Below are positions 9,651 to 19,900 of a stretch of 64,000 nt of DNA, piece by piece (the stretch's first letter is position 1; every line of letters starts with the position of its first letter). This stretch comes from Pinguiococcus pyrenoidosus (lineage: Eukaryota; Sar; Pinguiophyceae; Pinguiochrysidales; Pinguiochrysidaceae): contig JAAMXY010000976.1 of NCBI GenBank assembly GCA_019677205.1, positions 1 through 64,000 of the forward strand, in the 5' to 3' direction. The translations under genes were made by a program, and so were the position numbers. The notes below the pieces were generated by a model. That model did no database searches, had not been told where the DNA came from, and saw only the letters and a program-made list of their open reading frames with translations.

Positions 9651-12600
9651 CTAATCGTCATCTGAAGGAGTCTCACCAGATGACCCAAGTGCCGTGCAAA
9701 GGCGCCGCAGTTCATTCACGGCCTTCTCGGCTTGCTCACGATTTACACAGACCTGCGCAGCGCAGCGATTCAGCGTCCCTGCGCGCGAACAGGCAAGTCA
9801 TGGGGAGCACGTACCAAGCGCCATTTCCGCTTGCGACCAAAGAAGGGCGTTCGCAACCTTATCGAGAAGCAGTGGGGCTCCGTGTCCGGTCTGCGAGAGG
9901 GGATCGAGAGGGGATGGAGAGGGAATGGAGACTTAGCGACGCCGCGCTATCGCGATGCGAAGGGCAGGCACATCGGAGGAGCTTACCGGACGTAGAGCAC
10001 ATCGGAGAAGGGAGCCGCCTCGACAAGCTTCAGGCGCACGCGCGCAGCATCGGATTCGACAGCCCTTGACGCGTCCCGTCGCGCCCACGGGTCGGACTCT
10101 ATGGAGGCTCGCGGCGTGCTGTTGGTGGGGCTGGCGTCCTCCGTGGAGAACATGAGGCGCATGGAGTGGAGGGCCGACTCGGCCGATCGTCGCTCCGACT
10201 CCAGGTGGGCGCTGGCCCAGGCCCTCGCGAAGTCCTCGTCGCAGAGCATCACCCCAGACTCGGTGACAATCAGCGTGCGCGGGCAGAGGATCCCCGCTCG
10301 GGTCTTCCACCTCTGGTAGACCATCATGTAGCAGAGCGGTGCGTGGGCGCTGTTCCGTCTTGCCACCTTCCGTGACGGCGGTGGCTGAGCTTCCGGGCCG
10401 GCCGCGAGCATCTCCGAGATCTGCTGCAGGACGATGGGATCCTCGTTCTCGTACACGACGTCGTCGTGACCATCGTAGAGGGCCTTGAACTTCAACTGCT
10501 GCCGCGCTGAGGACGCCATCTTCGGGACCTTCGTTGCGAGCGCGTGCGTGACAGATCGGCTGCGAGGGCACAAGACGTACTCCCTCTCTCTGTCCGCGGG
10601 CGTGTCCTCGCTCTGCTCGTTCCAAACGCCTGCGCAATCGTATGCGAGCGACGGTGCCGTCGACGCGGTTTCTGGACTCAAGCCAGGCCTGCCCAGCACG
10701 GCTGCGCGACTTCGGAACGCAAAGCTGACCCTCTGGAAGCCGAAGCCAATGCTCACGCGAGAGAGGCTTGCAAGACCATGCGCTGCTAGGATCCGAGGCC
10801 GCGGCGCGTCTCCGAAGCGACACGACTCGCCCTCTCTGGCGCTGCCCGCGGTGAGGATCGCCTCCACGGAATGCTGCAGGTGCTTCTGCCTCGACCACGA
10901 CGACGAGTCGACCTTGTCCCACAGGTCTTCCACCAGGTACAGCATCCTGTCCGTCACAAGCAGCACCGCGTAGTTCTCCAAGGCAAGGAGCGCCCGCTCG
11001 GACAGGTCGTTGCCGTCCTTGGGCGTCTCCCCACGTGCCGTCCGGTTGGGGACGATGTCCAGGGACCGGGCTGCCCCGCTGCCGGGAACTGGCTTGACCG
11101 GCAGCACAGGCACCCGGAAGAGTTCAAAGAGTTCCTCAGAGGCTTCCGCGCCGTCGCCGCTGGCGTCCAAGGTGTGATGCTGCTCGAAAAACTCGAGACC
11201 CCTGCAGGTCTCGCGAAGGGTGCCAGCCTTGCTCGTGAAAATGTTCTGCTTGAAATACAGCTTCAGGTTGTCCCGGACGTTCAGGTCACGATACTTGTCC
11301 TCCCCCACGTACGTGCCATACGGATGATCCTCCGTGGCCACCGAGATGAACCCAACCCGATCGCTCGAAAGGCCATCATCAGCAGAACCCGACGCTCGCA
11401 CTGGAGAATCCGACGCTCGCACTGGAGAACTGAACGGAGATTCTCTGGACGCGATCGACGCATCCAATGCTGGCTCAGAGGACGCCTCGGTCGACGGCAT
11501 CCGCCCGATACCGACGCCAGCTCGAGGCTTGTCCTGCGAAGCGTTGAGGATCGCTCTACCATAGCTTCTTACTTCCTCCGCTTCAGCGCTTTGCTCAGCA
11601 TCAAGCTCCGTCAGTTTCCCGTTGTCTTCAGCAGATCCTTCCAAGGGTCGCAAGACACTTCGACTCCCCTGCGAAGATCGCGCGGTGAGGGGATCCTCGC
11701 CACGAGAGGTTTCTCGCATCCGAGACGTGTGCCGCTGCCTTGAATCCCAACTCGAGGCCTCACGGACCCGAGCACCGAACCCGCCCCCCCGCCTTCCCCT
11801 ACTCGATGCTGCCTCCGAGTCCTTCTCCATCTCGCCTTTGCTATCCTCCTTTGACGAGCGCAACTCGACTTGCGCCCCACCTCTATCGTCTCTCACGGCG
11901 GGACCAGCGGACGCGGCGGCGTGCCCATCATTTATCTTCTCCCTTTCCGGCACACCAACTTTCGCGTCCGAAGGCTCGCTCCTAGCCTCGGCTCCGAACT
12001 TCTTCTTCATGTCTTCACCTACGAGGGCCAGCTTCGGTGACTCCTGCACCGCCATGTGGAAGTCCTCGATCATTGCCATCAACGCGTCCTTGCTGTTCTG
12101 CTCCGAGTCGTTGTCAGACTCCTGCATCTCCAAGGAGTGCAGGCTCTGGCCAAACTCGGAGCTGTCGCCGTCGTGAAAGGAGCTCAGCAACGGGGATCCG
12201 GTCTCAATCTCCTGCTCCTGAGACGAAGCACCGGCTTCGGTGAGCGAGAGAGCCGCCACCGCAGATGCCCCGGCGTCTTCTGTGAAGGAGTCGAAAACAT
12301 CCTCTCCCGGTGCCGGTAGGTCCATTCCCGCACCCACACCATTGTAGGGAGCCACACCAAACGAGGGCATCTCGGAAACGTTGATATCTTGATCGTCAGC
12401 AAAGGAACTAAACGGCGACGCTCGTCCCCCGCCATCCGCAAAGGTCTCGCTGTCTGCGGGCACCTTCCCAACCAGCAGAGTGCGGTCCTCATCAGACTGC
12501 GAAGACAGGTGGTCCCCGCCGCCAGCGCCGAGAGCCTCTCCGACGTCTATCTCTGAATCTCGAGGAGGGTGCGCGTCCGCGGTTGCAGCCATGAAGGGGG

Positions 12601-14800
12601 CCACCGCGAGAGCATCCGCCTCATCCTCCGCGGCCTCGCCATGCCCATTGGCCGGAGCGTCAAACCCGCCGACTGGATCCATTTCCTGCTCCGCGCGTGC
12701 CGAGACCGGCCTCTCGCCGATTCTCGCCTGGCGTGCACCGGCCCGGTGAAATTGCGGCACCTTCGTGCTCGTCGCGTGGACAGAAGGCCTGGTGGTTGTG
12801 CCGTCGCTGGCGTCCGTCGCGTCGGTGGCGTCTTTCGGCACGGAGCCTCGGGCCAGATTCCCTCGGCGCCACCCGACCTGGCCCGTGCGTTCGCTCAGGA
12901 TGTACAAGCTAGAGGAGGTCTTTCTCCACAGGACTTCGTCGGTTGCCTCTTTCAGAGGGCGCTCCGGGGTCGCCCCCTCACGCCCGTGTGTCGCTCGGTA
13001 GTGCTGATGTGCAAGCTGCGCGAGGCTCTCGCGCACCTCACTCAGCGAGGCTCCTGGTCTCAGGGTCCCATGGACTGCACCTCGCGTCTTGCCCTCCTCG
13101 TCTCCATCTGCCGTTCCTGCGAGGCCTTCCCGCCCAGCAGCAGGCTCTTGCCCGTCCGCGGGTACGGTCGTGGCCACGACGGCACCCTTCCCCAGCTTTG
13201 CCCTGCTATACGTGTAGAAGAACGGCGAAAAGCCGAGCAGCTCTTCGACTTCGGCTTCCGTGGGCGGCTCTGGAGGCTCGGCACTGGCTTGGCCCTGATC
13301 ATTCAGGAACACGATCGAGGAAGTCGTCACACCGGCCGAGAGGCCGGGAACACTCTGCGCTTCCGCGGCGGCCCGCCACTTCCTTGCCCGCCTTGCGATG
13401 CCGGCCAAAGCTGCGAGCTTCTCGCCCTCCGCGGGGCTGATGGGCTCTGCATCAAGGACCGGGAGCGACTCGGCGTCTTCAAACAGCTCAAAGGTATCCA
13501 TGAGGTGGATCACGGCTTCTTCGCGCTCTCGGCGGCCTTTGGGAGGGACCGACGTTGGGAGGACGTCGGCCCGGTCGCTCGCTACACGGCCGACGGGCGC
13601 CAACTGCCTGCGAAACGGCTGCAGCAGCGCCAGGACCCGGATGCGATACCTGCGACTGCTGCAGACAGGACACCCCCTGAGGTCGAGCGATCTCAGGAAC
13701 GGAAGGCTCGCCACGCGATTCACTTCAGCGAACTCCGAGATGCTGTTATCCCTGAGGTCGATTTCCTCGAGGGCCAGGAGCCGGTCGAGCCCAACGCAGC
13801 TGCGGAGGCAGCAGCGGCGCAGCTTGAGCACCCTGACGGCACCAATGCACTCCGGTGCCATTCCGAGCACGGGTCCCAGCCCAATGTTGCCACTCAGATC
13901 AAGGTGAACCAGGTCCGTGCAGAAGCTAAGCGACGCGGGGAGCGCACAGAGCGCATTCCGAGTGAGAAGCAGCGTCGACACATGCGGCGCCAAGCGAATG
14001 GACGCGTCGAGGGCCTGGAGGCCGCAGTCGGTGATCTCCAGCTCCCGCAGCGCCCTCCACTGCCATGTTATCGGCGGCGTCATGCTGGCCGGCATGCTGG
14101 ACAGCAGGGCGACGGACTCGCCTGGATCCGCGGCAGCCGCCAAGAGATCCTCCGTGGCCCTGCCGTTCTGACCCGCGCCCCGCACCTCTCCCGCGCCCCG
14201 CAAGAGCGCGTCTGCCAGGGACACGATCGGCGAACGGCGCAAGGAGATCCCCTTCAGCTGTGCTCGCAGCGGCAGCAGCTGGTCAACCCGATCGATGGGG
14301 ATTCCCTCGAGAACCAGGTGCTGCAGGGCCGGGAAGATGCTCAGAGAAAGCGGAGGCTGCTCTGCGCTGTCAGCGTCGGAGCGAGAAGGGCCTTGGCTCT
14401 CTCCGGAAGTGTCCTCGTGCCCGCTGCTGGAGAAAAACGACAGAGTCCGGGAGCCTCTGCCGGTGGAGCTGAACGAGCCCGTCGAGCGGCTCGAGCCTCG
14501 CCGCTTCTCCTCCAGACGCACGTGCGTCACGAACAGCAGCTGCCGCTGGACAGCCCGGACCAGGCCCGGATCCAACGCTGCCGCGTCGGTCTTCGCCTCC
14601 CTCTGGGCATCGCGAAGAGCCCCGCTGCAGAAGGCCGCCGTATCGGCAGAAAGTCGAAGACTCTTCTCCGCAGACATGCCCAGGGCGCTACCTTCGCGCT
14701 GCATCCACTTGAACATCTCCCCAAGCACCGCCTCGCCATCTCCAACAAACAGCGGCGGCTCCGCCGCTTCCGTGCTGCGGCGACGGAAGCGAGACAGCAT
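9651..14800 (-). CDS. Leucine-rich-repeat protein with C-terminal PH-like domains (nischarin/STK11IP-like)
   Basis: Three exons on the minus strand: 14800-9987, 9890-9815, 9752-9651, giving 1,663 residues. Residues 150-400 hold SDS22-type leucine-rich repeats (LRELEITDCGLQAL, LVHLDLSGN, LEEIDLRDN, LRSLDLRG) closed by a cap like that of STK11IP. Residues 400-1150 are acidic, Ser/Gly-rich and probably disordered. From about 1260 there are PH-like strands (YAVLLVTDRMLYLVEDL; YQRWKTRAGILCPRTLIVTESGVML). The two small last exons complete the second PH-like unit, with HCFSIRLRTPFFGRKRKWRL and then a helix AEKAVNELRRLCTAL. The long first exon alone would end at a stop right at the donor; splicing restores the domain, which confirms the model. 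The expected role is an endosome- or membrane-linked scaffold, inferred from family resemblance. A 21-nt duplication near 11384-11425 repeats SPVRAS. Confidence 0.8.
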
Positions 14801-15288
14801 GCTTTCGAGCGGGCGCTGCCGAGGCCCACTCCACCGGCTGCCTCACCAGCGGCTCTTCTCGCCTTGTTTGACTCCTCTACTCGGTGAGAGAAGCATACTC
14901 GCTGCACAGTGGCGCTCTGTGCTTCACCGTATCAACTTCGGCGCCGGAAATCGGCGGAGCGCAGCTTCGCGTTGGATTGCGGCGCCCAGACGCGTCTGAC
15001 CGCTCGTAGCGACAGCACCCTCCGTACAGAGATCCGCAGCGCAACTTTGGTGCGAGGGACTGCGTAATACTACGTGAATCTGCGCGGAAGAGGCGACTTT
15101 GGCGTCGGTGGGGGTGAAGGCGCCAAAATGGGGGCGTTTGAACAGGTGACAGCTGTTCCCCACGGCGCTAAGATCCGGCCGGTTCCCCTTCCGGTTCTAT
15201 CGGGAGCTGGGCTGGGATTTAAGGACAGACGGATAGAAATCGGGCGCTGCCGGCAAGCCCAGGATCTCCACGGATCTCGCCGCGGAAG
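14801..15288. other. Divergent spacer between LRR gene and small RD-tailed gene
   Basis: A 488-nt region with no coding signal, serving as upstream region for the LRR gene (-) and the gene at 15289 (+). I see no TATA element or strong repeat; a GGATTTAAGG stretch near 15217 is the only AT-leaning motif close to the plus-strand start. Confidence 0.5.
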
Positions 15289-15802
15289 ATGGCGCAGAGC
15301 GCGCGCGACCTCGCGGTCACGATGTTCGAGGTGCTGCAGCAGCGCGTGCAGATGAGCGGAGACGCCGGTCCGGACTATGGCGCCACGTCAGATGCGGGCG
15401 CCTACAGCATGGATCCGCAGGCGGCGGTCGCACTGGAAAAGGCGTCGAAGCGGGCCGAGTCCCCGCCAGAGCCGTCCGCAGATCTGGTGGAGAAAGCAAA
15501 CAGCGCCGCAGAGGATCTGCTGCGAAGCCCGGCGCTCTTCACGCTGGCGTTTGCCACCGCAGCTGCGTTGCGCAGTAGACAGCCTGCGTCCGAGATGCCG
15601 CGCAGTTTCGTGGCCGTGGACTCGCTGGAGCAGAAGCGCGAAGAGCTGCTGCTGCGGAGTTGGAAGCTGAGTGTCGAGGTGGAGAAGCTGCGTGGAGAGC
15701 GGCGGAAGCGCCGAAAAGCACCAGAGGAGGCTCGTCCACGGCCTCGCAAGCGCGATCGGGATCAGCGAGACCTCGATCGGGACCGGGATCGGGATAGGAC
15801 TC

Positions 15803-15842
<40 letters not shown>

Positions 15843-15873
15843 TCGACGCGACATCCGCGGACGCCGCAGGTGA
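15289..15873 (+). CDS. Small helical protein with an Arg-Asp dipeptide tail, unrecognised
   Basis: A 194-residue frame starts at ATG 15289. Residues 1-80 are Ala/Glu-rich. The middle contains a likely helical pair (SALLFTLAFATAAALRS-like, then SLEQKREELLLRSWKLSVEVEKLRGERRKRRK at about 110-142). The last 45 residues alternate Arg and Asp and come from a GACAGG-type microsatellite. RD/RS-like tails are typical of nuclear RNA-processing or transcription proteins. The Glu-Leu helix faintly recalls small Mediator subunits, but I cannot assign a family. It has no introns and is convergent with the mitochondrial-type gene at 16019. Confidence 0.6.
15771..15845. repeat. GACAGG/GATCGG hexanucleotide array coding for Arg-Asp repeats
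   Basis: An imperfect GATCGG part followed by perfect GGGACA units encodes the Arg-Asp tail of the 194-residue protein. The 6-nt period keeps the frame at any copy number. Confidence 0.9.
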
Positions 15874-16018
15874 TGTGCGGGAGAAAGCGTTGGCAGATGA
15901 GAGACACATCTTCTCTCTTCTCCTCTGCAAAATCAGAGGAGAAAACCAAGGAAGAACAAGCCAGTGTTGTTTCGATCTCAGCACTGGGTGGTGTGGGTAT
16001 GTGTTTTTGTTTTAGCCT

Positions 16019-16411
16019 TCATCCATGTCGTAGCTTCCCCTTCATGCGCTGCTTACGCTTCCACTTCCGCGCATGACTGGAGCAGGGTCTTGCTCCGTGA
16101 TTGGGCTTCTTCGCCCTCCGCGCGTTGCGATTCAGCGCCTCCAGCGGCGAGAGCTTCTGGACGAGCCCGACGAAACATGCCGCCAGCACTTGCTTCTCCA
16201 GCTCCTGAGTGGGCCTAGCTGGCGCCACCGTCGCTGCGAGCTGCCTCCGGCTGTGGAAAGCACTTCTCGGAGCCGCACTCCTAGGGGTGGGGGGCGAAGA
16301 GAATAAGCGTGAAGCGCCTCGGCACCTCCTCTCATCAGCAGAAACACGTGTAGCTCTCGCGCACCAGAGAGCCCGCGCCCTTCCAACCGCAAGCATGCGC
16401 CTTGCGTACAT
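16019..16411 (-). CDS. Small basic protein with a mitochondrial-type presequence
   Basis: A 130-residue frame starts at ATG 16411 and ends at TGA 16019-16021. Residues 1-40 (MYARRMLAVGRARALW..., later RLFSSP) are Arg/Ala/Ser-rich and nearly free of acids up to residue 25, with a LFSS-type site, typical of mitochondrial presequences. A short helix follows (QELEKQVLAACFVGLVQKL, 69-87). The very basic C-terminus contains K-K-P-N-H-G-A-R-P-C (101-110) and ends KWKRKQRMKGKLRHG. The NHGxRPC-plus-basic pattern looks like a conserved RNA-binding tail, as in small mitoribosomal proteins, but I cannot name the family. The composition and the presequence/mature-domain division make a chance ORF unlikely. 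An upstream TTG-started extension to 16459 exists but is not needed. Confidence 0.55.
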   Translation of the reverse strand: MYARRMLAVGRARALWCARATRVSADERRCRGASRLFSSPPTPRSAAPRSAFHSRRQLAATVAPARPTQELEKQVLAACFVGLVQKLSPLEALNRNARRAKKPNHGARPCSSHARKWKRKQRMKGKLRHG

Positions 16412-16960
16412 CCCTCGCTGTCCTCTATGGTCGAAGGCGCCAAAGCTGCCGACCTCCAATGCACTCTAGAGCGCGGGGCAGCGCTCCGCGGACCTCGCAT
16501 AGCGCGCCAGCTCGCAAGTGGGACAGACGGATGTCTTGTGAAGTATGATTTCTGATTTCTGTGGTTTCAGGTTTGGTTTGCGTTCGGCAATCTGACGGAA
16601 AATAAGCTTTCCTAAGGACGAGAAATAGCAAGCATAGTCGAGTAGATTCACTAAAGTGATGTAATACAGGATTTGCATGCTCGTTCGTTCGGAGCGCCTT
16701 TACGCTTCGAAGAATCTCTCTCGTTCAGTGGTGCGTCGTGGGCGTCGCAAGTTGACTTTACTCGTATTCGGCAGACGCTGATCTCGTGCTTGTAGCAGGA
16801 GAGCTTAGGGACGGCCGCTGACGCCGTTGAGGCCACACCTGTGGCGCTGCCGGACGACGGATCCTAGGGTCCCCTTCTTCGCTGGAGCACATAGCGCGCC
16901 AGTCGCGGCATTTTTGTGTCCACATATGATAGCCACGCACCACGCATAAGTATCGTGGCG
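16412..16960. other. Divergent spacer upstream of the PDZ/TULIP-like gene
   Basis: A 549-nt region between the small mitochondrial-type gene (-) and the gene starting at 16961 (+). It is more AT-rich between 16530 and 16680 (for example around AAATAGCAAGC and GTAATACAGG), the likely promoter zone. Open frames here are short and show no family resemblance. Confidence 0.5.
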
Positions 16961-19900
16961 ATGCAGGCAGGAGACCTGGTGCGAACAGCCTATGGCTTGG
17001 CAGCTGCGTCTGAAGATCCCAAGGTACGCTGGCCGTATCTGCTTTGTCAAGATCGCGGACTCGGCTCATGGCTCGTGGCGCATATCTTGCGCAGGATGGG
17101 CGGCTGTCGCTGTCGCTGGTGCAGTGGAGGCTCGCTGGCGACCGCGCCGCTCGAATGTCCGCCACGGTGGCCAACCTCCAGGGCCCGGCGCTTCGGCACA
17201 GACCAGCCGAGTGCGTGCTAACCCGATTTGGCCCCGGAATCATCGTCGGCGCCGACGCCTTCAACGGCTTCTATCGCGTCCTGCTGTGGGGAGGTGACAG
17301 CTTGGCTGGGAAGAAAGCGGAAGCGCTCGGCATCGGCGGCGCAGTGGCCTCCATCAGCCCGGAATCGGTACTCTTCCCGATCCCCGTGTCGCCGGGACTG
17401 CAGTGCAGCACGGCATATGGTGCTGCTCGTTGCATCTCAGTGAGGTGCAGTACCAGAGAGGTGGTGCTGGGGAACCTTGTCTTCGTTTGCCAGCTTCCCT
17501 ATGGGATGGCATACCTGCGCCACACCGCCATCGAGAGCGCTCCCGGAGCGCTGGCTGTCCCAGTGGTGTTTCACCTCCGCCAGCTGCTTCGCGCCAGCAC
17601 GCCCAAGTTTCGCAGCATGATCGAGAAGAAGATGAAGGCTGCGAAGGCTGCAGTATCCCCCAGTGAGACGAAGAGCAGCCTCAGAGATGAAGCCGAGGAA
17701 ATCCAGCTGCAGGATGCCCCTTCCGCCGAAGCCGAAGGCGACACCAAATGCACGGAGGACGCGCATGCAATTGGCAAGGCCGGCACTGGCCAGACAAGCT
17801 CCTCGCTTGAGGAAAGCTTTCGAAGAGCGATCCAAGACGCTAGCATCAAGGATCTACTGCGAAAAGGAGAGGAGCGCCTGCGGATGCTGCTTGCACGCGT
17901 GGAAGAAGAGGCATCTTCACCAGGCGCAGCGGGCGGGGACGAAGACGAAGACGAAGGCGAGGACGAGGACGAGGACGAGGACGAGGCCAACACGGGCGTC
18001 GACCGGCTAAAGAAGAAGTTTCAAGCGGGGAAGGCGTTGGCCATGGAAGAAGTGAGGAAAGCCCAGGAGAGCTTCTCGGCTTTCCTTGGCTCGCAAGCGC
18101 ACGCTGGGGAAGGTCAGCAGAACAGCAACCAGTCGCTAATGCAGCGCTGGAACGGATTGAAAAGGTTTGCCAACCAGGACGAGGATCTCCGCCGCATCTT
18201 GGCGCAGATCGAGGCCAAGTCCGAGGGTGTGCGCAAAGTCCTGGCAGACCTGAAGGCCACGAAGGCTGGCCGGACGCTGTCTGACGGCGCTGAGCAGATC
18301 AAGACGGAGGTCTTGGGGCTCATGAAGGACTCGAACGAGACCCTGACGCCCTTGGCGGACAGGTCTCGGCGATTCATGGCGAAGCTGGGAGAGGAGAAAA
18401 GCGTTCTGCGCGTCAAATCAGCCCAACTTTACGAGCGAATGACAGCAAAGCTCTCCCCACTTGCGCAGAAGGGCCGCCGCCCAGAGACGGTTGAGGAGGC
18501 GGCAGCGGCTCTTCGCGATGCAGGGGCAAGCGCGTGGGCGGACAAGATTGAGGAGATGTCCGAGAAAGCGAAGAAGGTCTTTGGCACTGCGGACTTTCGC
18601 CTGCAGGCCGATGGACCCCGCGTGCAGACCGTGCTTCGGCTCGCAGCCTTCATTGACAGCGCCATGCTGGAAGGCTGGGACGAGCGCCGCATCTTCCAAG
18701 AGCTTCTTTCCGCTGGACAAGAGCAGGTACGTCCCTTAGCGCCCACCCCCGCCTACGCGATGCTCTTCGCACGCAGCTCGCGTTCTAAGGGCGCTGCTAA
18801 ACCCCAGGCGGAGAGAACGCCGGCAAGTCCGACTGCCAGGGGCGCTTCGCCCACGCTGCGATCGCAGCTCAACCACCTGGGACGCGATTCCGTCTTCCAG
18901 CTGGTGTCGTTGTTTCTAACGTCACCCGGGTGGAAGGAAGAGGACTTTCCGGGTGGCGCCTGGGAGCGGCATTTCAAGATTGTTCAGCTCCTTCGCATCG
19001 GCTCGGGGGGCTCAAACAAGGGCCTCGCCCTGCTGCTGCGGCCTCTCGCGAAGAGCATCGCGGAGGAAGCCCAAAAATACTTGACGAACTTTGGACTTGA
19101 GACGCCACCAGCGCTCACGGCGTCCCTGCAGAGGCTCGTGGCGGGCGACTCGAAGGCCTTCTTGGACTCGCTGCTCACGCTGTCGGACGACGAGACGCTC
19201 AGCACGCGGATACAAAGCTTGACCAACACGGCGACCAAGCGAATACGGGAGCTGAGGACGTCCGTGGCCGAAAGCGCCCAGCTTCGCTCTATTCTCAATC
19301 ACTTGGGGGGATCCGGAGGGGATCGCATCGAGCATACGATCTTAAGTGGCTTGGAGGACTTGGATGTGGACGCCTTGATGAACGAGTTTGAAAGCGCATT
19401 CAATGACGCGAACCAGCGGCAGAAGCTGCTCGACAGGGCGAAGAATGTTGCGCTCAACTTCTTCTTAGACCTCCTTCCCGGCATCGATATTCCCGCGGTG
19501 GAGGGCGATTCAGACGGCATCGCCTACTCCGTCAAGAACCTCGACCTCACCGGTCTCACCCTGGATAAGGAAGACGTTGTGGCGTATATTCGGGGTGTGA
19601 ATGCTCAGGACAGAGCTCAGCCTCCAGGCGGTGATGCTTCGAAGCACCAAGGGGCCAGCGAAGGTGGAGCCGCCGTTGACGGCGAGGAGGAAGTCTTCAC
19701 GTTGATCGCTGCGAACCTTGGAGCGCGGCTGCTGGACCTCAAGTGGTCCTACACGCAGACGTACTTTCCCTTCCTCAGTGGAGCCGGGACGGCCGACGCG
19801 AGCATCATCAACGCGTACGTGCGGCTGGGCTTCAAATTCTACAAATATCGCGCTGAGGGCAACGGCGACGGCAACGGCAACGGCAACGGCGACGGCGACG

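Noticed and set aside
12569-14887. Plus-strand frame of 772 codons opposite the LRR gene.
   Set aside because: The minus strand encodes recognisable leucine-rich repeats here; the plus frame has no family features.
18727-18776. Possible 50-nt intron (GTACGT...GCAG) in the PDZ/TULIP-like gene.
   Set aside because: It would shift frame and meet a stop at once. The in-frame 81-nt alternative ending at 18807 remains possible but unproven.
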